Below are positions 44,226 to 53,307 of a stretch of 64,000 nt of DNA, piece by piece. Within the stretch, counting starts at the first letter, position 1; each line of letters begins with the position of its first letter. Both the position numbers and the translations under genes were made by a program. The stretch is from Gammaproteobacteria bacterium (GTDB lineage: Bacteria > Pseudomonadota > Gammaproteobacteria > Pseudomonadales > Azotimanducaceae), in contig JAPOYI010000109.1 in the NCBI GenBank assembly GCA_026706665.1, positions 1 to 64,000 on the forward strand, in the 5' to 3' direction. The notes under the pieces are model-generated. The model was not told the DNA's origin and searched no databases. It worked only from the letters and a program-made list of their open reading frames with translations.

Positions 44226-47200
44226 TTAGAGGGACCCAAGGCCACCGAGCAGGTACCGGACTGTCAGGAAGTACCGCTTGCCGCGGTAATCGTACCCGTA
44301 GCCGATGGGCGAGTTGTTGGTGGAGAAGACCTCGGTACCATCCACGACCGGTGGCGGCGTATCAAACACGTTGCGGATGCCGCCGCGGATCTGCCACGCA
44401 TCGCCAAGCCGGCCGACGGAGACGCTGTGCAGGTAGTACTCGTCGGCGAAGCCCACGTCCCGGCACAGAAGATCGTTCGGTGGCCCGAGGCAGGTGTCAG
44501 ATGCTCCCGTAATCGCGTCCTCCCAGTCGTCAACCCCGCCGGGATCCTGGTCGACGCTTCCGAGGTAGAAGGTGGACCATGCGAAGCGCCATTTGCCGTA
44601 CTCTGCCCGGACGTTCAGTTGACCCTGAAATTCCGGATAGCCCCACTCGTCGTAATAGTTGTCGAAGTCCTCATCGCCCTGATCGTTGATGAAGAGGTCC
44701 GACGCTTCGATCTGGCGGTGCATGGTGAGGTCGATGGTGACGTCGATGGCCCGGTCGAAGACGGTCCAGGAATCCTCGAAGGCGATGTTCAGGTCCACGC
44801 CCCGGTGGATTTCGCTGTCGCGGTTGATGAAGCTCCGGTCGACGTAGTCGATGAACGGCATGACGGGATCGGACTCGCGCTGGATGCGCGGGCAGAACGA
44901 GCCGCCGGTGGTCGAATTGTAGCAGTCGTAGACGATATAGCCCGGCGTCGGTTCGATGATCGAGTCGTTGACCTCGATCTCGTAGTAGTTCATCCCGATG
45001 GACAGGTCGAAGGCGTTGGTGAACTCCTGCTCGTAGGCGAATCCCGCGGACAGGGACTCCGAGCGCTCTTCCTGCACGCCGGTCGTTCCCCCCGCTCCGA
45101 CTTCCACGCTGTAACTGTTGAACCCGTTATTGTGAGCGACGGTCGGATCGACGCCGTTTGCGCGGCAATTGTCGAGCACATGCTGTTCCCGGTCGTCGTT
45201 CTCGGGAATGTAGCTCCCTGTCAGATCGTCGATCGCGTCTGCCGGGATCAGGCACGGGTCGAAGACGTTGAGAAACCCTGTCTGCGGCACGATGAACAGT
45301 TCCCGCAGATTCGGCGCGCGATAGGACGTGCCGGTGGTGGCCCGCAGCAGCAGCGAGCTGATGGGACGGTACGCCATCTTGTAGGAGTGCGTCCAGGCGC
45401 CGCCGTAGAACTCGTCGTCGGTGAATCGCGCCGAGACATTGAACACCAGCTCTTCTGCCGCGGGTTGTCCCGCGATCACGGGAATCTCGATTTCGCCGAA
45501 AAACTCCCGCGTGTACTTGTCGCCAATGGCGCCGCCATCCGCGAAGTAACCGAAGAAGAGTCCGTCGCGGGCGACGTGATCCGGGATCGACTCGAGGTCG
45601 TCAATGCGGTACTCGAAACCGATTCCCCCAACGATCCAGTCGGAGGGAAGCTGGAACAGGTTGCCGGTCATGTAGAAGGAAACCAGCGTCTGGTCGTAGA
45701 CCGTCTCGAAGTCGCGGTCGTCCATGACATAGTTTCGCTCGGCCGCTGTCGCGAAGTCGCCGACCACACTTGCCGGATACAGGGACGGCGCGAACAGGTT
45801 CACCGGCACGCAACCCGCCGCGACATCGGACGCAAGCTGCGCGCCGGTGTCGTTTTCGCACGGCGTATGGGTGGTCGAGTACGCGCCGAGGGCGTAATCG
45901 AGCTTGTCCTCCCGGACGCCCGGTCGCCTCGACGTCCCGTCGGATGTCGTCTGCACGACGCCGAAGTCGAACGTCCAGTTGCTCAAGCTGCCGAAATCCA
46001 TCCACGGCAGATCGCCCGACACCCCTCCGACGACTCGAAGCTGTGCGATGTCGACGTAGGACTGTACGCGGTCTCCGCGCACGGACACGATCGGTCGCGT
46101 TCTGACCGGTCCCATGGGAGGACTGTAGAGGAACCCGAATGCGGGAGCACCGTAGGTGGCAAGCATCTGTTTCTGGAAGTTGGGATTGTTCAGGAGCGCG
46201 TTATAGGCGAGGCCGCAGTCGACGCCGTTCTCGGCTGCAGGGTTGCAGATATTGAACGGGTTGTTCGCGGGGACCCAGGGAAACAACTGGTACGCGCCAG
46301 AGTCGCTGAAGAAGTCCCGCTTGGTCCAGAGGACCTCGAAGAACGGCGTGAGGTTCATGTCGCCTTCGAGCGTGTATTCGCCGTACGTCATGAAGGAGTC
46401 TTGCGTAATGTCGGGACGCAGATGCGCGAACTGCCTCTTGCCATTGAGATCGTAATCGCGGAAGCTGACATCCGCCTGGCCGTCGCCGTCGCCGTCGACG
46501 CCGAACCTGCCGAACATGGACGATTCCGAAAAGTCCGGCCAGCCGCCGTTGCTATAGCCGGGCGTGTAGTAGATGCTGCCTATGCGTCCCGGGGGAACAA
46601 TTACGCGTCGCGCCAGAGAACCGAACGCACAATCGTCCCATTTCATGCGGTAGACCTGCGTATAAAAGATTCCTCCCTGTTGCCGACGCTTCCCGGCCTG
46701 GTCGACTTCCTCGTGCCGCAGGCAGCCCGCGGTCCATGGACGATCATCGAGGGTCACCGGATCCCACTCCGACCGTTCGATGGCAGCGCCGACGAAGCCG
46801 CGGTCGAAATTCTTGCCCCAGGTCAGGGTCATCTTGCTCTCGAAGCCCTTTTCGTGTTTGGGTGCCGTCGGGGAGACGTCGAACTCGAAGCCGTCGAAGT
46901 CCTTGCGCAGGAGGATATTGGCAACGCCTCCGATCGCGTCGGAACCGTAGACCGACGATGCGCCGTCGAGCAACAGGTCGAATTGCCCCACGAGGGACCC
47001 CGGAATGAGGCCGACGTTGGGACTGACGGGTGCTCCCTCGACGCCGGACGGGGCCATGCGGCGGCCGTTGATCAATATGAGGGTGCGGTTTCCGCCCAGG
47101 CCCCGAAGACTGACTTCCGTGGCGCCGGGACCGTTGTCTAGCACGTATCCCTGGAAGGTGAGGTCGACCTGGTTGCCGGTCGACGCGCTGGATTCGCGCA

Positions 47201-47519
47201 GGATGTCGTCGGCGTCAATGAGACCGGCTTCCCTTGAGACCTCTGCCGTGATGATCTGCAGCGGCGCGATGCTGGAATAGGTGTCCCGCTTCAGCCGCGA
47301 GCCGGTGACGACGACGAGTTCGTCAGCCGTTGGCTCCTCGTCTTCCGCTACAGGCACCACCTCTTCGATTTCGGCGGCGGGCGCCTCCTCTTGGGCCGCT
47401 TCGTCGGCTTCGTTTTCCTGCGCAAGAATCTGCTGCGAAAAGGCGATCAGGCAACCCGACAGAACCAGGCGGACAAGGTTCTGCATCCACGGTGTTTGCT
47501 TCTTTTCGGCTGCGTCCAT
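44226..47519 (-). CDS. Large TonB-dependent outer-membrane receptor
   Basis: 1097 aa. Signal peptide (LVRLVLSGCLIAFSQQILAQ), an acidic linker (ENEADEAAQEEAPAAEIEEV), TonB box region ELVVVTGSRLKRD, plug (VSLRGLGGNRTLILINGRRM, LLLDGASSVYGSDAIGGVAN) and a barrel ending YFLTVRYLLGG. ATG 47519 was chosen because AAGGAGGG lies directly upstream (GAAGGAGGGAAACA); the track start at 47558 precedes it. The S9 peptidase gene follows within 36 bp, suggesting a peptide or peptide-like substrate. It is a different type from the receptor at 4107, about 150 residues longer. Confidence 0.94.
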   Translation of the reverse strand: MDAAEKKQTPWMQNLVRLVLSGCLIAFSQQILAQENEADEAAQEEAPAAEIEEVVPVAEDEEPTADELVVVTGSRLKRDTYSSIAPLQIITAEVSREAGLIDADDILRESSASTGNQVDLTFQGYVLDNGPGATEVSLRGLGGNRTLILINGRRMAPSGVEGAPVSPNVGLIPGSLVGQFDLLLDGASSVYGSDAIGGVANILLRKDFDGFEFDVSPTAPKHEKGFESKMTLTWGKNFDRGFVGAAIERSEWDPVTLDDRPWTAGCLRHEEVDQAGKRRQQGGIFYTQVYRMKWDDCAFGSLARRVIVPPGRIGSIYYTPGYSNGGWPDFSESSMFGRFGVDGDGDGQADVSFRDYDLNGKRQFAHLRPDITQDSFMTYGEYTLEGDMNLTPFFEVLWTKRDFFSDSGAYQLFPWVPANNPFNICNPAAENGVDCGLAYNALLNNPNFQKQMLATYGAPAFGFLYSPPMGPVRTRPIVSVRGDRVQSYVDIAQLRVVGGVSGDLPWMDFGSLSNWTFDFGVVQTTSDGTSRRPGVREDKLDYALGAYSTTHTPCENDTGAQLASDVAAGCVPVNLFAPSLYPASVVGDFATAAERNYVMDDRDFETVYDQTLVSFYMTGNLFQLPSDWIVGGIGFEYRIDDLESIPDHVARDGLFFGYFADGGAIGDKYTREFFGEIEIPVIAGQPAAEELVFNVSARFTDDEFYGGAWTHSYKMAYRPISSLLLRATTGTSYRAPNLRELFIVPQTGFLNVFDPCLIPADAIDDLTGSYIPENDDREQHVLDNCRANGVDPTVAHNNGFNSYSVEVGAGGTTGVQEERSESLSAGFAYEQEFTNAFDLSIGMNYYEIEVNDSIIEPTPGYIVYDCYNSTTGGSFCPRIQRESDPVMPFIDYVDRSFINRDSEIHRGVDLNIAFEDSWTVFDRAIDVTIDLTMHRQIEASDLFINDQGDEDFDNYYDEWGYPEFQGQLNVRAEYGKWRFAWSTFYLGSVDQDPGGVDDWEDAITGASDTCLGPPNDLLCRDVGFADEYYLHSVSVGRLGDAWQIRGGIRNVFDTPPPVVDGTEVFSTNNSPIGYGYDYRGKRYFLTVRYLLGGLGSL

Positions 47520-47915
47520 TGTTTCCCTCCTTCGCGCTCCCGTCGTGTGGGGCGACATGGATCGCCGGCATGTTTGGCCGGGCGACGTTAACGCAATGTT
47601 CGAACTACTACCGTCGTGTCTTTACCTCTTGAACTCGGCTTCAGCCAAACTTCATGGTGGCACAGCACGGTTGCGGCGAACATTACACCCCGCAGGACGA
47701 TTTCGCACGTAAATTCGAGCAATATTCTCGACAAGATTTGAGCCGGTTCGGACATATTGGAAGCACTGTCTCCGAGGAAGCGCGGATTTCTCTGGTGAAG
47801 CGCCAAAGCAGACGACAGACGTCAGAACGTGGTCAGGGCATTTCGTCACTCTTCCGCCTCGAGTTCCGCCGGGCGATTCGGCGGAAAACAACGTGCCACC
47901 GGAGAGGGTGTTTGG
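47520..47915. other. 396-bp intergenic region between TonB receptor and RES gene
   Basis: Divergent control region, visibly less GC-rich in its first 250 bases. The short ORFs listed there (47588-47806, 47652-47891, 47654-47944) show no known motif and no proper ribosome sites. I see no antitoxin gene for the RES protein and no clear promoter or repeat. Confidence 0.6.
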
Positions 47916-48617
47916 GTGAGCATGCGTATCAACGCCGAGCTTGAAGGTGGTTCCTGCAGCGACATACTAACGAGCCGCGGGGCGAAGCTGCCTCACTCGC
48001 CCGATCGAAGAATCCTCCAACGACTGACGCCACCTGTCTTTCCTGTTCCGGCAGGGACGATCCTTCACCGCATCTACTTTCGAGGCGGCCGGTACGCCTG
48101 CACATGGAAGTCGCTCCGACACTTCGGTCCGGCGGATGCGCGATTCGATCATCACAAGCGGGACAGGTCGGGCCGACCGTTCGATCAAGCGCGCGGAATC
48201 ATCTGTCTCGCCAGCGATATCCCCACTGCATTGGCCGATGTGTTTCAGGTCGGTCGAATGGTCGACCGAGAACGACACCAGCCATGGCTCGCGTCCTTCG
48301 CCCTCACTCGAGAAGTCCGGTTGCTGGACCTGAGCGGGATGTTCTGTGTTCAGGCCGGCGGATCGATGAAACTCATCAGTGGCCCAAAGACATACGCCCG
48401 GAACTGGTCGCGCGCCTTCTACGCCTGCTATGGGAACATTGAGGGCATCTGCTATCCCTCATCTCTCACCAATCGTCCGGTCGCGGCCCTCTACGAACGT
48501 GTGTCGCAATCTCCGCCGTTCCCCTCGACACCAGCCCTGCATCGAGCGCTAACGGACGCGCTGCTTGTCGATCCCATTCGTGGGGCTTGTCGGGATATCG
48601 GATACAACTTCCTGTAG
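47916..48617 (+). CDS. RES-domain protein without an adjacent antitoxin
   Basis: 233 aa. RES features: LHRIYFRGGRYACTWKSLRH, FGPADARFDH, RGIICLASDIPTALADVFQV, VRLLDLSGMFCVQAGGSMKL and EGICYPSSLTNRPVAALYER. It is clearly related to the RES protein at 53936 across the whole length (YFRGG, FGP-DARFDH, LLDL-G, YPSS). In the position where the other has LAEVFQ, this one has LADVFQ, so the conserved Glu is Asp. GTG 47916 was chosen because GGAGAGG lies 8 nt upstream. No gene encoding a recognisable antitoxin is next to it. Confidence 0.78.
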   Translation: MSMRINAELEGGSCSDILTSRGAKLPHSPDRRILQRLTPPVFPVPAGTILHRIYFRGGRYACTWKSLRHFGPADARFDHHKRDRSGRPFDQARGIICLASDIPTALADVFQVGRMVDRERHQPWLASFALTREVRLLDLSGMFCVQAGGSMKLISGPKTYARNWSRAFYACYGNIEGICYPSSLTNRPVAALYERVSQSPPFPSTPALHRALTDALLVDPIRGACRDIGYNFL

Positions 48618-48717
48618 TGGCCGTCCGGGCGCAGGTTCGCCCTGGCTATCGCCTGGCACTTCGGTCCCGAAAGTCGATCTGACCGGACAGTTCGGATCCG
48701 TCCGTTGATCCGACGAT

Positions 48718-49617
48718 TCAGTCAAGGCGTTGAACGGCGTCAAGCAGGGCTCGAATGGTCGCGTTGAGGCGGTGCCGCCCGCCGGGACGCCAGCCGAGGG
48801 ACCGAAGTCCGTCGCAGCGCATGATGTGGTCCGGCGGCGGCATCTCCTTCGGCAACGGGAGGGACCCGGCCGCCACGCCCTGCGCGGCGTACATGCGCTG
48901 GGCGATCTCGCGGGTGCCGAGAACGAGGTCGGAACAGTTGAAGGCTCGGCCCGCGACATCCTCTTCGGGCGCGTTGAGCAGGAGCCAGACCGCGGTCGCC
49001 ACGTCGTCGCCGTGGACTTCGGTTGAAGTGCGCGCCACGGATACAGGCCGTCCGGATGCCACCGCCCGCGCCATGTCGAACCACTTGCTGCGGGCGACTG
49101 GATGCGTGATCCCGTAGACCCCCGTGGGCCTGATGCAGGTCGTGCCGGGATATACGGTGGCCAGGGCTTCCAGGGCAACCTTGAGCGCGCCGTAGTGCGT
49201 GTCGGGGGACGTCGGATGCCTGTCGCCGACGCGCGTGCTGACCGGGCCGCCGAAGACCGCCCGGCTGGACAGGACGACGACGCGGCCGACGTTGTTTGTT
49301 TTCGCGGCGTGCACGAGGCGCAGGCTCCCCAACAGGTTGGTCTGCCAAAAACCCTCGACATCGTTGCCCTCGCCGCCGCGATAGTGACCGGGCAAGTGAT
49401 CGTAGGCCGAGTGCACGAGCGTATCGGCGCCTTCCACCAGGGTGTCCAGCGCCGCCTCGGTGTTCAGGTTGCCCTCGATCCAGGTTACCGGGAAGTCGAA
49501 ACCGGTCCGGTCGCTGTCGGGACGGGCCAGCGCCACGATGTCGCAGCCTTCGGCGGCGAGGCGGGCGGCGATGAAGCGGCCGACGATCCCGGTGGCGCCT
49601 GTCAACGCGACTCTCAT
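48718..49617 (-). CDS. NAD-dependent epimerase/reductase, SqdC-like by context
   Basis: 299-aa extended SDR with Rossmann motif MRVALTGATGIVGRFIAARL, VVVLSSRAVFGGPVS, the catalytic pair in DTHYGALKVALEAL and the substrate segment CIRPTGVYGI. Its ATG (49617) overlaps the stop of the upstream glycosyltransferase gene (ATGA), so translation is coupled. Its place after SqdB- and GT8-type genes matches sqdC of the Rhodobacter sulfolipid operon, an oxidoreductase of uncertain step. On sequence alone it is only a sugar-nucleotide epimerase/reductase-like protein. Confidence 0.75.
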   Translation of the reverse strand: MRVALTGATGIVGRFIAARLAAEGCDIVALARPDSDRTGFDFPVTWIEGNLNTEAALDTLVEGADTLVHSAYDHLPGHYRGGEGNDVEGFWQTNLLGSLRLVHAAKTNNVGRVVVLSSRAVFGGPVSTRVGDRHPTSPDTHYGALKVALEALATVYPGTTCIRPTGVYGITHPVARSKWFDMARAVASGRPVSVARTSTEVHGDDVATAVWLLLNAPEEDVAGRAFNCSDLVLGTREIAQRMYAAQGVAAGSLPLPKEMPPPDHIMRCDGLRSLGWRPGGRHRLNATIRALLDAVQRLD

Positions 49618-50408
49618 CGCTGCGCGGGGGCGCGAATGTCTTCCGGAATCGGCCGACCCTCGAGCACCCGGTACCACAGGTCGATCAGCGGTGCGAGCAG
49701 GTCGCGCTTGGGGTGATCTCTCTGCCAGGGCTTCTCGTACTGGTAGTGAACCACCTTGACGCTCGGCCAATGCCAGAGATCGGGCTGGTTGAAGAAGATG
49801 TACTGCAATACGTTGTAGGTGTAGGGCAATCCATGCCAGTCGGGGTAGTACGACTCGAGGAAGGTCTGATCGGTGCGCCGCCAGAACACGTCCGGGGTGT
49901 CCAGCCGTTCGAGCATTCCCTCGTAGGTGTTCTCACTGGGCTGGGCGACGAAAACCCCGGAGTTCATCCGGTGCATGTCCGCAAGGGACTCGTAGAGGTT
50001 GGGAGCGGCCGAGAATTCCGGGTAGCCGAACAGCTTGTCGATGTTGCGCACGGCGATGGCGTCGGCGTCGATGAAGACGATCCGCTCGTGCTCGGTGAGG
50101 CGCCAGAGCTCGAGCTTCATGAAGTTGTCGATGGGATCGTGGAATGCGGGCTTTTCGCCCTTGGTGAACGGGCTCCTCGCATGCTGCGACGCGCGGCTGT
50201 GGCGCGCCTGGAAGGCCTTTGACATCGCCGGCTTCCCGGTTTCCCGGACGATGCACCCTTCGGCTTCGAGCCGGTCGAGCCCGGGCGTTCCGGGCTTCGC
50301 CATCACGAGGAGGGGGCAGGCGGCCGAGACGCGTTTCAGCGAACGCGCGAGCGCCGTCGCACCCAGCGCGTAGTCCGCGTTGGTCACCAGGGTCGCATAG
50401 GCGAACAC
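49614..50408 (-). CDS. Glycosyltransferase family 8 (glycogenin-like), SqdD-like
   Basis: 264 aa. N-terminal MFAYATLVTNADYALGATAL, the metal-binding D-x-D in RIVFIDADAIAV (Asp 114 and Asp 116), MHRMNSGVFVAQPSENTYEG and the C-terminal LPYTYNVLQYIFFNQPDLWH followed by KVVHYQY-KPW are GT8/glycogenin features. SqdD of Rhodobacter, needed to make sulfolipid from UDP-sulfoquinovose, is glycogenin-like, so transfer of sulfoquinovose to diacylglycerol is the likely job. It lies 58 bp after the SqdB-like gene. Confidence 0.82.
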   Translation of the reverse strand: MFAYATLVTNADYALGATALARSLKRVSAACPLLVMAKPGTPGLDRLEAEGCIVRETGKPAMSKAFQARHSRASQHARSPFTKGEKPAFHDPIDNFMKLELWRLTEHERIVFIDADAIAVRNIDKLFGYPEFSAAPNLYESLADMHRMNSGVFVAQPSENTYEGMLERLDTPDVFWRRTDQTFLESYYPDWHGLPYTYNVLQYIFFNQPDLWHWPSVKVVHYQYEKPWQRDHPKRDLLAPLIDLWYRVLEGRPIPEDIRAPAQR

Positions 50409-50466
50409 GGCCTGTGCCCTGGCTCAAGAGGATCCGCAGCTACGGATGAATCGGGAGGTCCCCGGA

Positions 50467-51675
50467 CTATCCGATCGCGTCGCCATTGGCACTGGCGAGG
50501 TGCTCGGCCCGTTCCTTGGTCCAGGCGGCCGTGCTGAGGATCCGGTTGCGGTCGATCCGGTGCGCGTACTTCTTCGCCACATCGACGAGCTCTTCCAGCA
50601 GCCCTTCTCTCAGCGTTGTCGGTTGCAGGCCAAGATCGAGCAGGTGTTCGTTACTGACGACGAGTTCGTTTTCCGCCGCTTCGTTCCGGGGGTTCGGCAG
50701 CCACGCGATTTGCGCGCCGGTCATGTCCTGGATCATGTGGGCGAGGTCGCGCAGACGATGGGTTTCGGTCATCTGGTTGAAAATCTGCGTTCGCTCGCCG
50801 CGCTTCGGCGGATTCCTGAGCGCGAGTTCGATACAGCGCACGCAGTCCTGGATGTGAATGAACGCTCGCGTCTGGCCGCCGGTACCATGCACTGTCAGCG
50901 GGTAACCGATGGCGGCCTGGATCAGGAAGCGGTTGAGCACGGTCCCGTAGTCGCCGTCGTAGTCGAAACGGTTGATGAGTTGCACGTGGCGCCGGGTCTG
51001 GTCGGTGTGGGTGCCCCACACGATGCCCTGGTGCAGGTCGGTGATGCGCAGGCGATCATTCTTGGCGTAGAACTGGAACATGAGCTGATCCAGGCACTTG
51101 GTCATGTGGTAGATGCTGCCTGGATTGGCTGGATAGAGGATCTCCAGGGGAGTGGTGCTGCCGTCATCGAGACGGATGTCCACGGGGAGATAGCCTTCGG
51201 GAATCGTCGCGCCGACGTTGGCGTAGCCGTACACGCCCATGGTGCCGATGTGTACCAGGTGCGCGTCGAGGGAGAGTTCGACGAGCGCGTTCAGCACCTG
51301 GTGGGTGGCGTTGACGTTGTTCGAGACCGTGTAGTTCTTGTGCCGGTCGCTCTTCATGGAATAGGGGGCCGCGCGCTGCTTCGCCAGGTGCACGATGGCG
51401 TCGGGACGCACATCGGCGAGCCAGTTCTTCAGGCCCGGGTAGTCGGTGGCGACATCGATGCGTTCGAAGCCGAGATCGCGCCCGGTGACTTCCCGCCAGA
51501 CGCGCCGGCGCTCCTGGATGGAGTCCATCGGCGTCAGGGACTGCACGCCCAGTTCCGTATCGATCCACCGCCGGCTCAGGTTGTCGGCGATGAACACTTC
51601 GAAGCCGAGATTCGAGAGGTGCAGCGTCGCCGGCCACCCGATGAACCCGTCGCCTCCCAAAACCGCGATTCGCAT
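50467..51675 (-). CDS. sqdB: UDP-sulfoquinovose synthase (SqdB/SQD1)
   Basis: 402-aa SDR-type enzyme that makes UDP-sulfoquinovose from UDP-glucose and sulfite, the head-group donor for sulfolipid. Motifs: MRIAVLGGDGFIGWPATLHL (NAD site, with GFIGW where many have GYCGW), ADNLSRRWID, SLTPM, catalytic Thr 145 in HIGTMGVYGY, Tyr 189 and Lys 193 in SIYHMTKCLDQ, and HTDQTRR, GQTRAFIHIQDCVRCI towards the end. Length and order agree with SQD1/SqdB. First gene of an apparent sqdB-sqdD-sqdC operon. No sqdA-like acyltransferase is present in the window. Confidence 0.92.
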   Translation of the reverse strand: MRIAVLGGDGFIGWPATLHLSNLGFEVFIADNLSRRWIDTELGVQSLTPMDSIQERRRVWREVTGRDLGFERIDVATDYPGLKNWLADVRPDAIVHLAKQRAAPYSMKSDRHKNYTVSNNVNATHQVLNALVELSLDAHLVHIGTMGVYGYANVGATIPEGYLPVDIRLDDGSTTPLEILYPANPGSIYHMTKCLDQLMFQFYAKNDRLRITDLHQGIVWGTHTDQTRRHVQLINRFDYDGDYGTVLNRFLIQAAIGYPLTVHGTGGQTRAFIHIQDCVRCIELALRNPPKRGERTQIFNQMTETHRLRDLAHMIQDMTGAQIAWLPNPRNEAAENELVVSNEHLLDLGLQPTTLREGLLEELVDVAKKYAHRIDRNRILSTAAWTKERAEHLASANGDAIG

Positions 51676-51716
51676 ATCGCGACCCCCGCCGATTGTCCGC
51701 GTCTCGAAAGCCTATG

Positions 51717-52136
51717 TTACCGCTTCGCGCCGGTGCGTTCGATGCTGCTGGCCGAGAGGATGTCGGGCCATGTCCGGCCCTGGCGGTCGAACAGCATCCA
51801 GGCGTGGCCGAGACCGAGGCAGGCAAGGCTCAGGATTCCCCCGGCGATCCTGAGGTGTGCCTGCCGCAGGCCAATGGGCGCATTGCCGTCCGTCACCCGC
51901 AGGCGCCACGCCAGCATGCCGAGCGTCTGGCCCCGCCGCGTCCAGAAGAAGAGGAAGAAGGCGTACGCTTCCGCGAGGAGCAGGACCTGGACCCAGAAAC
52001 CCGTGACCGCGGCTCCGGTCGCCGCCACCAGGACAACGAGAGTCAGTATCCACATGGCGAGGATGACGAGAGCGTCGTAGAGCATGGCGAGCAGGCGCAG
52101 GTGCAACCCCGCGCTGCTTTTGGCCGGTGCGGACAT
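51717..52136 (-). CDS. RDD-family membrane protein
   Basis: 139-aa membrane protein with three or four hydrophobic stretches. Family features: LHLRLLAMLYDALVILAMWI (the Arg and Asp of RDD), FFLFFWTRRGQTLGMLAWRL, and GRTWPDILSASS near the end. Function of the family is poorly known; some are linked to transport or stress. Its ATG overlaps the stop of the thiolase-like gene (TGATG), so the two are translated together. It lies 41 bp before the sqdB-like gene on the same strand and may be in the same transcript. Confidence 0.85.
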   Translation of the reverse strand: MSAPAKSSAGLHLRLLAMLYDALVILAMWILTLVVLVAATGAAVTGFWVQVLLLAEAYAFFLFFWTRRGQTLGMLAWRLRVTDGNAPIGLRQAHLRIAGGILSLACLGLGHAWMLFDRQGRTWPDILSASSIERTGAKR

Positions 52137-53242
52137 CAGAAGACGACGGTGCCATCCGTGTCGATGCGCGCCTGACGGCCGCAGAACTCTTCCGTGGCCA
52201 TTGCCCCGAGCACCTCGGCGTCCCTGGTGTTCGCCCAGGCCCTTCGGCCATCGGGGAGCCTGCAGGCGGCCAGGCCGAGATCGGATTCGCCCCGCCCGAA
52301 CATGACGGTATACGACTCGATCTCCACCGGACCTTCGGCCGACTCCGCGAGTTCGCGCGTCGGCATGGCGTCCACCCGGTCCTGCGGCGTTTCGTGGCGG
52401 AATGCCCAGGCCGGTGGCTCCGAGGCGAACAGGCAGAACGCATGCTTGGTCAGGAATCCGCCATTGCCGGTTACGAGGCCGACCTCGCCCGGGTTGCCGC
52501 GCAGCACCTCGGTCATGCGGGCGATGCCGTGCATCGCGTAGTTGTTCAGCGGACCTCCGGCGAACGCCATGCCGCCGGTCACCGTCAGCGGCCGCTCCTC
52601 GTCGATTCCGAGTTCCGCTGTGGCCACCTGGACGGCGGACGGGAAACAGCTATAGATATCCATGTGCTGGATGTCGTCGACATCGAGGCCGGCCATCTCG
52701 ATACAGCGGTTGCCGGCGATGCGCAGTCCCGGTGAGGTATGAAGGTTGTCGCGATGCGACACGGCATGGGTGTCGTGCGCTTCGGTGGATACCCAGGGGA
52801 AAATCCACTTCGAGGGGGGAATGCCGAGGCGTCGCGCCACCTCGGTGGAAGTGAGGATCAAAGCCGCCCCCTGGTCAACTTTCTCATTGGAATTCATGAG
52901 CTTGAGATAGGGAACGGAGACGGGTCGATTGCCTGGTCCCGGAGTGCGGATCTCGACCGCGCCCTTCGGCTCCCGCATCCAGGCATGCGGATTTCCCGCC
53001 GCGACAAGGCTGAAGCCCGCCCACAGGCGGGAAATGCGTTCGAGGTGGGCGTCGAGCCCTTCGCCCCGCGCGTGCCGGATCGCGTTCTCGAAGATGGGGT
53101 ACATCTGCACCGGGTTCACGATCCCGCGCGATGCCTCGGCGCGGTGGCGCATCCGTAGCTCCTCTGCGACCGCCGGGTCGTCGACGTACTGCTCGACCTG
53201 CGCAACACCCACCAGGACCGGAGTCGTCTCGCTCGTTCTCAT
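52136..53242 (-). CDS. Thiolase-like acetyl-CoA acetyltransferase family protein, internally shortened
   Basis: 368 aa. The C-terminal two thirds match thiolase-superfamily acetyl-CoA acetyltransferase-like proteins: NPVQMYPIFENAIRHARG, AGNPHAWMREP, YLKLMNSNEKVDQGAALILT, VSTEAHDTHAVSHRDNLHTS, MDIYSCFPSAVQVATAELGI and LTVTGGMAFAGGPLNNYAMH. The N-terminus has the normal TPVLVGVAQVEQYVDDPA, but it joins directly to the later segment, leaving out roughly 150 residues that in full-length members (about 500 aa) carry the N-terminal thiolase core, including the region of the nucleophilic Cys. ATG 53242 is the likely start. Divergent from the GbsR-like regulator. Confidence 0.78.
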   Translation of the reverse strand: MRTSETTPVLVGVAQVEQYVDDPAVAEELRMRHRAEASRGIVNPVQMYPIFENAIRHARGEGLDAHLERISRLWAGFSLVAAGNPHAWMREPKGAVEIRTPGPGNRPVSVPYLKLMNSNEKVDQGAALILTSTEVARRLGIPPSKWIFPWVSTEAHDTHAVSHRDNLHTSPGLRIAGNRCIEMAGLDVDDIQHMDIYSCFPSAVQVATAELGIDEERPLTVTGGMAFAGGPLNNYAMHGIARMTEVLRGNPGEVGLVTGNGGFLTKHAFCLFASEPPAWAFRHETPQDRVDAMPTRELAESAEGPVEIESYTVMFGRGESDLGLAACRLPDGRRAWANTRDAEVLGAMATEEFCGRQARIDTDGTVVF

Positions 53243-53307
53243 GGAATTGCTGCCCGCTGCCTTGCGAACGGCATGATACGTGAAGGGAGGCCCCGGCCGT
53301 TCGGGAA

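Noticed and set aside
44427-47141. 904-aa plus-strand ORF
   Set aside because: Antisense to the large TonB receptor, whose signal peptide, plug and barrel are clear.
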